Assembly: GCA_021166725.1 (NCBI GenBank)
Contig: JAJPES010000064.1
Span: 1 to 64,000 of the forward strand
Reading direction: 5' to 3'
Origin: Burkholderiaceae bacterium
Lineage (GTDB): Bacteria; Pseudomonadota; Gammaproteobacteria; Burkholderiales; Burkholderiaceae_E
Length of the DNA: 64,000 nt
This document shows, in pieces, positions 8,292 through 15,212 of this stretch (position 1 is the first letter of the stretch; each line of letters opens with the position of its first letter). The translations under genes were made by a program, and so were the position numbers. The notes beneath the pieces were generated by a model. That model did no database searches. It saw only the letters and a program-made list of their open reading frames with translations, and was not told the DNA's origin.

Positions 8292-8687
8292 ATGAGAGCT
8301 TTGCTACCCGAAGGATGGGCTGCGCCGATCGGCTATGCCAACGGCATCGAGGTCGATGCCGGACGCATCGTGTTCGTCGCCGGCCAGGTCGGCTGGAACG
8401 CGCAACAGGTGTTCGAGTCGGAAGACATCGCACCGCAGTTCGACCAGGCGCTGCGCAACATCGTCGCCGTGCTGGCCGAGGCCGGAGCCGAGCCGCACCA
8501 CATCTGCCGGATGACCGCCTACTGCTGCGACAAGCCCGCGTACATGGCGGCCCGACGCGAACTGGGCAAGATCTGGCGCAAGCACATCGGCACGCACTAC
8601 CCGGCGATGAGCATGATCTTCGTCTCCGATCTGCTCGACAACCCGGGCAAGATCGAACTGGAGGCGACTGCGGTCGTGCCGCGCTGA
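8292..8687 (+). CDS. RidA/YjgF family protein
   Basis: This small protein (131 aa) has the chorismate-mutase-like RidA fold: [10 protein letters not shown] near residues 27-36, [20 protein letters not shown] in the middle, and the C-terminal [11 protein letters not shown] strand. Canonical RidA hydrolyses reactive enamines/imines, but divergent members also occur in aromatic-degradation clusters with other roles. Substrate here is unknown. AGGAG precedes the ATG by ten bases. It follows the kor operon after the large palindrome and may be read from the same transcript. The family call is solid; membership of the benzoyl-CoA pathway is inferred from position. Confidence 0.83.
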   Translation: MRALLPEGWAAPIGYANGIEVDAGRIVFVAGQVGWNAQQVFESEDIAPQFDQALRNIVAVLAEAGAEPHHICRMTAYCCDKPAYMAARRELGKIWRKHIGTHYPAMSMIFVSDLLDNPGKIELEATAVVPR

Positions 8688-8771
8688 GAACGGCCCGCTG
8701 CGCCCGGAGCGGCTTGCGCAGGCAATGCGCAACCGCTTCGCTGCGGCGCCGGGCGACGACATCGCGGCGGC

Positions 8772-8777
8772 TACAAT
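8772..8777 (+). promoter_or_regulatory. Candidate -10 box of folA
   Basis: TACAAT lies only seven bases before the folA ATG at 8785, so transcription would start at or next to the start codon and give a leaderless or nearly leaderless mRNA. No clear -35 hexamer is present at 16-18 bases upstream. No Shine-Dalgarno sequence is visible before this ATG, which agrees with leaderless translation. Confidence 0.4.
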
Positions 8778-8784
8778 CGGACCG

Positions 8785-9366
8785 ATGTCGCTGCGCCCCG
8801 CTTCCTCCTCCCCGTCTTCCGTTCGTTCCGGTGGCGACGCCAGGCGTGCGCGCATCACGCTCGTCGTCGCGCGCGCCCGCAACGGCGTCATCGGCGCCGA
8901 CGGCGGCCTGCCCTGGCACCTGCCGGAAGACCTGAAGCACTTCCGCGCGCTCACGATGGGGCATGCGATCGTCATGGGGCGCAGAACCTGGGATTCGATC
9001 GGACGCGCCCTGCCCGGACGCCGCTCGATCGTCGTCAGTCGCGACCTGCAACGCGCCTTCGACGGCGCCGAACGCGCTTCGTCGCTCGACGAAGCGATCG
9101 CGATCGCGTCACGCACAGGGGCCGATCCGTCGATCGCCACCGACGAAGTCTTCGTCATCGGCGGCGCGCAACTGTTCGCCGCCGCACTGCCGGCGGCCGA
9201 CCGCGCCGTCGTCACGGAAATCGACCTCGACGTCGAAGGCGACACGTATTTCGACGCAATCGACTCCCGGCAGTGGAGCGTCGTCGAACGCCGCGAGCAG
9301 CGGGCGGCGAACGGCACGCTGTTGGCGATCGTCGACTATCGGCGCACGCGGACGACCGACGATTGA
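8785..9366 (+). CDS. folA: Dihydrofolate reductase
   Basis: This is dihydrofolate reductase (193 aa), reducing dihydrofolate with NADPH. Motifs in order are [21 protein letters not shown], which includes the substrate-binding acidic residue in PED, then [25 protein letters not shown] for cofactor binding, and [14 protein letters not shown]. About 25 Ser/Arg-rich residues precede the fold, so the protein is longer than the usual 160-170 aa. The ATG at 8785 was chosen because it follows a -10-like TACAAT directly; a more upstream ATG at 8725 would place the -10 inside the gene. The stop overlaps the TTG start of the next gene. Confidence 0.9.
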   Translation: MSLRPASSSPSSVRSGGDARRARITLVVARARNGVIGADGGLPWHLPEDLKHFRALTMGHAIVMGRRTWDSIGRALPGRRSIVVSRDLQRAFDGAERASSLDEAIAIASRTGADPSIATDEVFVIGGAQLFAAALPAADRAVVTEIDLDVEGDTYFDAIDSRQWSVVERREQRAANGTLLAIVDYRRTRTTDD

Positions 9367-10277
9367 GCCCTCCGCACGGCGAGCGCCCGCTGCGCGCGCT
9401 CGCGTACCTCACCGCTGCGCAGGTCTGCTTCGTGCTGCTCGATGCTACCGGCAAACGCCTGGCCGGCGAGATCGGCATTCCGCTCGTGTCACTGGTGCGG
9501 CATGCAGGTCATGCGCTGCTGATGTTCGTCTTCTTCGCGCCCACGCTCGGCGCTGCGCTGTGGCGAACGAAACGCCCCGGCACGCAGCTGCTGCGCGGGC
9601 TGTCGCTCGCCGGCTTCACGCTGTTCTTCTTCACCGCGCTCGGCCGCCTGCCGCAGGCGGACGCCACCGCGATCAACTTCATCGCGCCCTTCGCCGTGAT
9701 GCTGCTGGCAGGGCCGCTGCTCGGCGAGCGGGTCGGCTGGCCGCGCTGGATGGGCGCTGCGCTCGGCTTCGTCGGCATGCTGCTCGTCGTGCGGCCCGAC
9801 GCCAACCTCGACCCTATCGGTGTCGTCTTCGTGCTGTTGACGGTCGTGTGCAACGTCGCGTTCCAGCTGCTCACCCGCAGCCTGGCGATCACCGAGAACT
9901 CGCTGGCGACGATCTTCCTCAGCTCGCTCGTCGGCGTCACGGTGTCGGCGAGCGTGCTCCCGCTGCAGTCCAGCTGGGGCGGATGGCCCGAGTCACTCGA
10001 CGCACAGCAGATCGCACTGCTCGCCTCGCTCGGCGTAACAGGCATCGTCAGCCAGTGGTTCTGGATCCGCGCGTACTACTGGGCGGGCGCCTCGCTGATC
10101 GCTCCGCTCGTCTTCCTGCAGATCTTCTGGGCAACCGCAGCCGGCTGGGGCTTCTTCGGGCAACTGCCGAGCGCGCTGAGCTTCGCCGGAATGGCGTTGA
10201 TCGGCGTTGCCGGCGCGGCGGCGATGCTGCTCGAACGTTCGCCGCGGGGCGCGGCGGCGACGCCAGCGAAAGGCTGA
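9363..10277 (+). CDS. EamA/DMT-family membrane transporter
   Basis: This integral membrane protein (304 aa) has about ten hydrophobic segments arranged as two EamA repeats, as in drug/metabolite transporter exporters of the RhaT/YdcZ type. The second repeat contains [32 protein letters not shown]-like sequence, of which [13 protein letters not shown] is the recognisable core. No ATG lies near the N-terminus. TTG at 9363 overlaps the folA stop as TTGA and places the first membrane helix about 15 residues in, so it was chosen. The substrate cannot be predicted. Pairing with folA seems to be an operon of convenience. Confidence 0.78.
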   Translation: MSPPHGERPLRALAYLTAAQVCFVLLDATGKRLAGEIGIPLVSLVRHAGHALLMFVFFAPTLGAALWRTKRPGTQLLRGLSLAGFTLFFFTALGRLPQADATAINFIAPFAVMLLAGPLLGERVGWPRWMGAALGFVGMLLVVRPDANLDPIGVVFVLLTVVCNVAFQLLTRSLAITENSLATIFLSSLVGVTVSASVLPLQSSWGGWPESLDAQQIALLASLGVTGIVSQWFWIRAYYWAGASLIAPLVFLQIFWATAAGWGFFGQLPSALSFAGMALIGVAGAAAMLLERSPRGAAATPAKG

Positions 10278-10316
10278 GACGAGCGAACGACGCGCCGCTG
10301 TTCGGAGCAACGTGCC

Positions 10317-11177
10317 TCAGAGGCCGACCGCAGCGAGTGCCGCCAGCGGCCCCACCGACCGCAACGCCGCCAGCTTCTCCGCTTCCCGCACGAAGAACGT
10401 GCCGCCGAACGCAAGCGCGTTGATCGAGATCGCCTCGAAATGCTCGCGGCTGCGCGGCACGAGCATCAGCCAGCCGTCGGCCACCAGCAGGTTGGACGCC
10501 GGCAGAAGACCGTTGGCGTCGACGCCGAGATCGAGGGCCGCGAGCGCGCGCTCGAAACCCATGTGCAGGCTGTCGGCCGCGCTGTCGAACGGCATTCCGA
10601 TGCGGCAATCGACGCGCACGAAGCAGTGCTCGAAGCGCAGCTGCGCATGTTTCGCCGTGCTGAGCGGTGCTGCGCCGTGCGGAAGCCCGGGAAGCCATTC
10701 GACGAGGCCGGCGTTACCCGGCGCCTCGGGAATCCACTGCAGGTGCTTGTGCCGCTGGCTCGCACCGCCCTGCGTGCCTCCGTTGTAGAACCCCAGCCCG
10801 CCCGCTTCGACGAGCACGCGCGCGAGCGCAGCGAAGTCCGATCGATCGAGCGGCTCCAGTTGCTCGCGGAACTCCTTCGTCGCGATGACGATGTGGCGCC
10901 CCGACACCGGAAACTTGTTCAGGATTGCCGTGTGCCGGTCGCCGAGCGGCCCGAGCGTGAGCGCAGGATCGGGCGACAGGAACGGATTGAAGTTCGGGTC
11001 GCGCGGTCCGCCGGGAATCGCAGCGTTCTTGCCCGCGAGCGTCGACACCGAGCGCACGACGAAACGAAGTCCGTCCTCGACCAGTTCGGTTTGTTCGGTG
11101 ACGATCGGCTTCAGGTCGCCCGACGCGAGCGCACTGCGCGCGCGCTCGTCGACGAGCCGGAGGAAATCGGTGGTCAT
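10317..11177 (-). CDS. ATP adenylyltransferase / Ap4A phosphorylase family (HIT-like)
   Basis: This 286-aa protein matches the Ap4A phosphorylase family, which cleaves diadenosine tetraphosphate with phosphate to ATP and ADP. The N-terminal half has RDPNFNPFLSPDPAL and HTAILNKFPVSGRHIV. The catalytic HIT-like motif is SQRHKHLQWIP near residues 150-160. The C-terminal segment with LLVADGWLMLVPRSREHF is also typical. It is convergent with the EamA gene, 39 bases apart. Homologues are common in cyanobacteria and proteobacteria. Physiological role is probably removal of stress-related dinucleotides. Confidence 0.84.
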   Translation of the reverse strand: MTTDFLRLVDERARSALASGDLKPIVTEQTELVEDGLRFVVRSVSTLAGKNAAIPGGPRDPNFNPFLSPDPALTLGPLGDRHTAILNKFPVSGRHIVIATKEFREQLEPLDRSDFAALARVLVEAGGLGFYNGGTQGGASQRHKHLQWIPEAPGNAGLVEWLPGLPHGAAPLSTAKHAQLRFEHCFVRVDCRIGMPFDSAADSLHMGFERALAALDLGVDANGLLPASNLLVADGWLMLVPRSREHFEAISINALAFGGTFFVREAEKLAALRSVGPLAALAAVGL

Positions 11178-11316
11178 CGGCGCTCCGGAAGAAAAAGCGA
11201 CGGGAAGCGGCGCCCGGCGTCGGGCACCGCGCCCTCATTGTGCCGACGGCTGCAATCGACGACGACCTTGCGTGCACGCACGGCGACGAAGACGCCGGCC
11301 GGCACCCCGACCACCA

Positions 11317-11784
11317 TCACGCGTACGAGCGCGGCGCCGGCTCGTGCAGCGAAGGCACGAGCGGATTGCGGGTGCGAAGGTCCGGAAAGCGATCGAAATC
11401 GCGATCGCAGGTCCACAACTCCTCGACGCGATGCCCGATGCAGATTGCCGCGATGCGGGCGTCGTGCAGCGCTCCGCCGCGTAGCGCAGCGCGCCGCGCC
11501 AGGCCTTCGAGCAATGCGAAATGCCCCTCGCTTTCGGCAAGCATTCGGCAGCGCGGGTGCGTCAGCCAGTTCTGCAACGTCTCGAAAGCAATTTCGGGGG
11601 GTGTGCGACGACCCCCGAAAGCCGGCCCGGTAACGACCGAGAGGAATTCGTGGGCGCAAGGCCACGGAATCGCCCAGTTGCCGGGTTGCGCGGCCAGCGC
11701 TTCGAGCGCAACGCGCGCAGCTCGATGCAACTCGCTGTCTACGCGGTGCGCATAGACGAGAATGTTCGTGTCGATGGCGATCAT
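11317..11784 (-). CDS. vapC: PIN-domain toxin (VapC family)
   Basis: This PIN-domain ribonuclease (155 aa) opens with MIAIDTNILVYAHR, whose Asp5 is the first metal ligand. Further acidic residues lie in PCAHEFLSVV, GALHDARIAAICI and CDRDFDRFPDL, giving the usual catalytic cluster. VapC toxins cleave tRNA or rRNA; the target here cannot be read. The ATG overlaps the stop of the preceding antitoxin gene (ATGA), the standard VapBC arrangement. A 139-base gap without a recognisable gene separates it from the Ap4A phosphorylase gene downstream. Confidence 0.88.
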   Translation of the reverse strand: MIAIDTNILVYAHRVDSELHRAARVALEALAAQPGNWAIPWPCAHEFLSVVTGPAFGGRRTPPEIAFETLQNWLTHPRCRMLAESEGHFALLEGLARRAALRGGALHDARIAAICIGHRVEELWTCDRDFDRFPDLRTRNPLVPSLHEPAPRSYA

Positions 11785-12080
11785 CGCCGTGACGGGCCGG
11801 ACGGCACGAAGCCGAAGCGCTTGCGCCAGTACTCGTCGTCCTGCGGCCCCTCGCGTTCACGCGCCAGCGCGCTGCGCACGGTCTTCGCATCGAGCAGGCG
11901 AGCGCCGCGTCCGCTTGCGCCCCAGGTGACGGTCCGCAACGCGGGGACCGCCTCGGGGACCGGCCTCAACGCACGCCGGAGCGCTTCCTCGACGATCGCC
12001 TTCAGCGTCGTATTGCGCGCAAGAGCCTCCTGCTTCGCACGTAACAGCAGGTCGTCAGAAATCTCTATGGTGGTCTTCAT
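11781..12080 (-). CDS. vapB: VapB-type antitoxin
   Basis: This 99-aa protein begins MKTTIEISDDLLLRAKQEA, a ribbon–helix–helix DNA-binding domain typical of VapB antitoxins. The C-terminal tail (about residues 50-99) ends in DDEYWRKRFGFVPSG and would wrap the toxin. The start at 12080 was chosen because the domain starts there; an in-frame upstream ATG adds 18 residues without similarity. It overlaps vapC by four bases. Autoregulation by the VapBC complex is likely, and a tandem 8-base direct repeat lies just upstream. Confidence 0.87.
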   Translation of the reverse strand: MKTTIEISDDLLLRAKQEALARNTTLKAIVEEALRRALRPVPEAVPALRTVTWGASGRGARLLDAKTVRSALAREREGPQDDEYWRKRFGFVPSGPSRR

Positions 12081-12098
12081 TCGGGAAGCGACCGTCGT

Positions 12099-12130
12099 TA
12101 CCCGTATACCCGTAGGAAACGCCCATATTA
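12099..12130 (-). promoter_or_regulatory. Candidate vapBC promoter and operator
   Basis: TACCCGTA occurs twice in perfect tandem at 12099-12106 and 12107-12114, between the vapB ATG and a leftward -10-like TAATAT (12130-12125). This is a likely place for the VapBC complex to bind and repress its own transcription. No convincing -35 hexamer was found. The repeat is seen directly; function is inferred. Confidence 0.42.
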
Positions 12131-12177
12131 CCATACAGACAGGGAACGCGACACGAGAATCGGAAAAGCCCCATGGG

Positions 12178-12183
12178 TAAAAT
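12178..12183 (+). promoter_or_regulatory. Candidate -10 box of tRNA-Arg
   Basis: TAAAAT lies ten bases before the mature 5' end of the tRNA and differs from the TATAAT consensus at one position. A good -35 hexamer at standard spacing is not apparent. The spacing to the tRNA fits a start a few bases before the mature end. Confidence 0.4.
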
Positions 12184-12192
12184 GCCGTCCAC

Positions 12193-12268
12193 GCCCCCGT
12201 AGCTCAGTGGATAGAGCATCCCCCTCCTAAGGGGAGGGTCGCACGTTCGATTCGTGCCGGGGGCGCCA
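12193..12268 (+). tRNA. tRNA-Arg (anticodon CCU)
   Basis: The 76-base sequence folds into a complete cloverleaf. GCCCCCG (12193-12199) pairs with CGGGGGC (12258-12264), followed by discriminator G and an encoded CCA. The D arm contains GCTCAGTGGATAGAGC. The anticodon arm is TCCCC-CTCCTAA-GGGGA, giving anticodon CCU, which reads AGG arginine codons. The T arm is GCACG-TTCGATT-CGTGC. The CCA end directly abuts the stop codon of the convergent acyl-CoA ligase gene. No integrase gene is seen next to it. Confidence 0.96.
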
Positions 12269-13951
12269 CTACCCGGCCCACTGCACCTTCGCGGCGCTCG
12301 CGTACCACTGCTCCAGCTTCGGCTGCACCGCCGCTTCGATGCGAGCGCGCTTGAGCTTCATCGTCGGCGTGAGCAAACCGTTCTCGATCGACCACGGCTC
12401 GGCCGCGACGACCAGCGTGCGCAATCGCTCGTGCTCGGCCAACTGCTCGTTCACGTCGTCGAGCAACTGCTCGAGTTCCGACTGCACGCGCGCGCGCAGC
12501 GCCGGCTCGTCGAGCCGCGCGCGCAGGTTCTCGTCGAGCTGGACGATCGCACACGGGCTGCGCTGGCCGGCGCCCGCAACGAGCGACAACTCGACCATCG
12601 GATGCGCGTTCAGCCGGTTCTCGATCGGTGCGGGAGCGACGTACTTGCCCTTGGCCGTCTTGAACAGATCCTTGGAGCGCCCGGTTACCTTCAGCAACCC
12701 GTCGGCGCGCAGTTCGCCGAGGTCGCCGGTGCGGAAGAATCCGTCGTCGGTGAAGCACTGCGCATCGAGCTCGGGCTGCTTGTAGTAGCCGACCATCCGC
12801 GCCGGCGACTTGATCAGGATCTCGCCGTCTTCGCCGATCCGCACCTGCACGCCCGGCAGCGCCACACCGACCCAGCCCGGATCGTTGAACCTCGCGTTCG
12901 AGCTGTGCGAGTACGCGGCGTCCTCGGTCATCGCATAGCCTTCGTACAGCGGCAGGCCGATCCGCCGATACCAGGCGATCAGTTCCGGCGGCATCGGCGC
13001 CGCGCCGCTTCCGGCGACGCGCACCTGGTCGAGTCCCAGGCCCTTGCGCACCTTGCGCGCGACCAGGCTGCCGACGATCGGAATGCGCAGCAGGCGGTCG
13101 AGCCTCTCCGGCGGCATTTCGTGGAAGACGCTCTGCTGGAACTTCAGCCACAGGCGCGGCACGGAAAGGAAACTGGTCGGTCGTGCGCGCCGCAGGTCCT
13201 GCAGGAAAGTTTCGAGCGACTCGACGAAATACAGATGGTTGCGTCCGTTCAGCAGCGACGCCGCTTCGACCCACGAACGCTCGTAGCAATGCGCCAATGG
13301 CAGGTACGACAGGGTGCGGTGGTCGATGTCGCCCATGCGCGCGCGCGTATCCTCCGCGATCCCCTGCGCCGCGCGCGTGATGGCGGCAAAACTCGTCATC
13401 GCACCTTTCGGCGTGCCCGTCGAACCGGAGGTATAGAGGATCATCGCCAGCTCGTCGGCTTGGCGAACGGGCCGACCGGCAATCGGCGGCGTGGCCTTGA
13501 CGATGCTTTCCCAAGCCGGAAAATCCGTCGCCGGCGCCAGCGGCAACGCGATGCAGGGCAAGCCTGCCGGCACGCCGCTGCGCTGACGCTGCCAGTCGTC
13601 GAGCTTGCCGACGAACAGCAGGCTCGCTTCGCTGTGCTCGAGCACATAGCGCACCGTCTGCGGAGTCTCGGTCGGAAAGAGCGCCACCGTCGTGTAGCCC
13701 GCCATCCAGATGGCGAGCTCGGCCATGATGAAATGCGCGCAGTTCTTCGACAGCATCGCGATGCGCGCACCGGGCCCGAAACCGAGGCCGCGCAGGTGCG
13801 CTGCCATGCGCCTCGACTGGTCGAGCACCTGTGCCCAGGTGTAGTCGACGATTTGCCCGTTGCCGACCGGCTGCGTCAGGTAGACCCGGTCGGGCTTCGT
13901 GTCACCGTGCTCGAATACGTGGTCGAGGAGCAGCTTCTCGGGAGCGTCCAT
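12269..13951 (-). CDS. AMP-forming acyl-CoA synthetase (long-chain fatty acid–CoA ligase type)
   Basis: This ANL-superfamily ligase (560 aa) activates a carboxylic acid as an adenylate and then forms the CoA thioester. The P-loop ILYTSGSTGTPKGAM spans residues 171-185, YEGYAMTEDAAYSH is the A5-like motif, and DDGFFRTGDLGELRADG with GRSKDLFKTAKGKYVAP form the hinge region and core of the C-terminal domain. The lysine in LTPTMKLKRARIE near the C-terminus is the usual catalytic one. Overall layout is that of long-chain acyl-CoA synthetases (COG1022 type). Its stop codon starts one base after the tRNA. Thirty-nine bases separate it from the LysR gene, which reads in the same direction and may be co-transcribed. 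Substrate unknown. Confidence 0.85.
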   Translation of the reverse strand: MDAPEKLLLDHVFEHGDTKPDRVYLTQPVGNGQIVDYTWAQVLDQSRRMAAHLRGLGFGPGARIAMLSKNCAHFIMAELAIWMAGYTTVALFPTETPQTVRYVLEHSEASLLFVGKLDDWQRQRSGVPAGLPCIALPLAPATDFPAWESIVKATPPIAGRPVRQADELAMILYTSGSTGTPKGAMTSFAAITRAAQGIAEDTRARMGDIDHRTLSYLPLAHCYERSWVEAASLLNGRNHLYFVESLETFLQDLRRARPTSFLSVPRLWLKFQQSVFHEMPPERLDRLLRIPIVGSLVARKVRKGLGLDQVRVAGSGAAPMPPELIAWYRRIGLPLYEGYAMTEDAAYSHSSNARFNDPGWVGVALPGVQVRIGEDGEILIKSPARMVGYYKQPELDAQCFTDDGFFRTGDLGELRADGLLKVTGRSKDLFKTAKGKYVAPAPIENRLNAHPMVELSLVAGAGQRSPCAIVQLDENLRARLDEPALRARVQSELEQLLDDVNEQLAEHERLRTLVVAAEPWSIENGLLTPTMKLKRARIEAAVQPKLEQWYASAAKVQWAG

Positions 13952-13990
13952 CGATCGCCTCCAGTCGGTTGGGCAGCTGCAGTACAGGTT

Positions 13991-14998
13991 TCAGCGGCCG
14001 TCGGCCCGCACGAACGCCCGCAGCACCCGCTCGCGCAGCCACTGTTGCGAGGCGTCCGTATCGAGCGCGCCGTGCCACACCATGCAGACGTCGTAGCGGG
14101 GCGTGGATACCGGGATCGGCCACATCGCCAGCCCGTGGCGCTCGCATGCCATCAGCGCGAACATCTCGGGGACGATCGCGACCAGTTCGCCGCGCGCGAC
14201 CAGGTCGGGCATCGTCGAGAAATGCCGCGCGCGCACGACGATGCCGCTGTGCCGCCCGAGCCGCTCGACGCGCTCGGCGATCTCGCCGTGATAGGTCGCG
14301 GTGGGCGACGCCACGGCGAGCGGCGCGTCGGTGAAGCCGCGCCGCGTGCGCCAGGCGCGCGGACAGTCGCGCCGGCTGAGCGCTACGTAACGTTCGCGAA
14401 ACAGGATGGTCGAACGCAGGCCTCGCTGCTTCGGATCGATGATCCCCACGGCGAGGTCGATCTCGCGATGCGCCAGCGCATCGGCCACGCGCTCCACGGG
14501 CACCGACGCATTCGTCACGCGCGTATGCGGCGCGTCGCTGCGCACCGCCTCGACGATCGCCGACAGGAAGACGATCTCGCCCAGGTCCGACAACGACAGC
14601 CTCCACTCGGTGGTGCTGCTCGCCGGATCGAAGGCCTCCGGCTCGCCGAGCGCCGCCTCCAGCTCCTCGAGGTGCCGCGCGACGATCGGCGCGACGCGCG
14701 CGGCCAGCGGCGTCGGCATGAGCGCGCCGGGAGCCCTGACGAACAGCGGATCGTCGAAAGCCTCGCGCAGGCGCGCCAGCGCGTTGCTGGTCGCCGGCTG
14801 GCTCAACGAGAGATGGCGCCCTGCCTCGGTCACCGACCGGAAGCGCGCGATCGCCACCAGCACCCGCAGCAGGTTCAGGTCCAGGCGCGCGAAGAAACGA
14901 GGATCGCCGACGGCGCTCCTCGGCGATGGAGGATCGCCGACGGCGCCCCGTGGCGATCGTGGATCGCCGACGCTACCGCGGGTCGCGACAGCCGCCAT
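13991..14998 (-). CDS. LysR-type transcriptional regulator
   Basis: This LysR-family regulator is 335 aa from the ATG at 14998, which has GGGAG eight bases upstream; an in-frame ATG at 15019 would add seven residues with a weaker site. The helix-turn-helix is in LLRVLVAIARFRSVTEAGRHL through LSQPATSNALARLREAF, at about residues 45-85, shown here only by its ends. The effector-binding domain follows. The first 40 residues are unusual: three near-identical units of VGDP-x-SPR type, encoded by a 30-base tandem repeat. It reads away from iorA, with a divergent intergenic region of about 200 bases, so it is the likely regulator of iorAB. That link is an inference from position. Confidence 0.85.
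   Translation of the reverse strand: MAAVATRGSVGDPRSPRGAVGDPPSPRSAVGDPRFFARLDLNLLRVLVAIARFRSVTEAGRHLSLSQPATSNALARLREAFDDPLFVRAPGALMPTPLAARVAPIVARHLEELEAALGEPEAFDPASSTTEWRLSLSDLGEIVFLSAIVEAVRSDAPHTRVTNASVPVERVADALAHREIDLAVGIIDPKQRGLRSTILFRERYVALSRRDCPRAWRTRRGFTDAPLAVASPTATYHGEIAERVERLGRHSGIVVRARHFSTMPDLVARGELVAIVPEMFALMACERHGLAMWPIPVSTPRYDVCMVWHGALDTDASQQWLRERVLRAFVRADGR
14899..14975. repeat. 30-base tandem repeat inside the LysR N-terminus
   Basis: GGATCGCCGACG recurs at 14901, 14931 and 14961, an exact 30-base period with small changes between units. In the regulator's reading frame it encodes repeated Val-Gly-Asp-Pro units placed before the helix-turn-helix. The period keeps the frame, so copy-number changes would lengthen the tail without breaking the gene. 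Confidence 0.8.
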
Positions 14999-15138
14999 CG
15001 AACACTCTCCCGAATTCATCTCGTCAATTCGCAGGATTCGGATAATCCATTTGACGAATGATTAGCCTACGTTTAACTTGACGGGCGATCAAGGGCGGCC
15101 GCGGCGGCCCTGCACGATCCTGTCTCCCGCCCGGCCCT

Positions 15139-15185
15139 GGTGCAGTGTTTCACGCCAGCCACCGTCTGGCGTGAAGCACTGCACC
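15139..15185. promoter_or_regulatory. 20-base inverted repeat upstream of iorA
   Basis: GGTGCAGTGTTTCACGCCAG (15139-15158) and CTGGCGTGAAGCACTGCACC (15166-15185) are inverted arms around a 7-base spacer, with one mismatch in 20 pairs. The right arm ends 27 bases before the iorA GTG. The same 12 bases GTGCAGTGTTTC recur upstream of livH on the opposite strand. It could be a regulator-binding palindrome or, if transcribed, a strong hairpin. A regulator site is favoured because the motif is shared between two operons. Confidence 0.62.
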
Positions 15186-15212
15186 ATCTCCTAGAATCAC
15201 GGGAGTCTCATC

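Noticed and set aside
12193-12268. tRNA-Arg as attachment site of a genomic island
   Set aside because: No integrase, no repeated tRNA 3' end and no island boundary could be seen nearby; the adjacent VapBC pair alone is weak evidence.
14899-14975. Short CRISPR-like array
   Set aside because: Only three units with a 30-base period and no distinct spacers; the repeats are in frame within a LysR gene.
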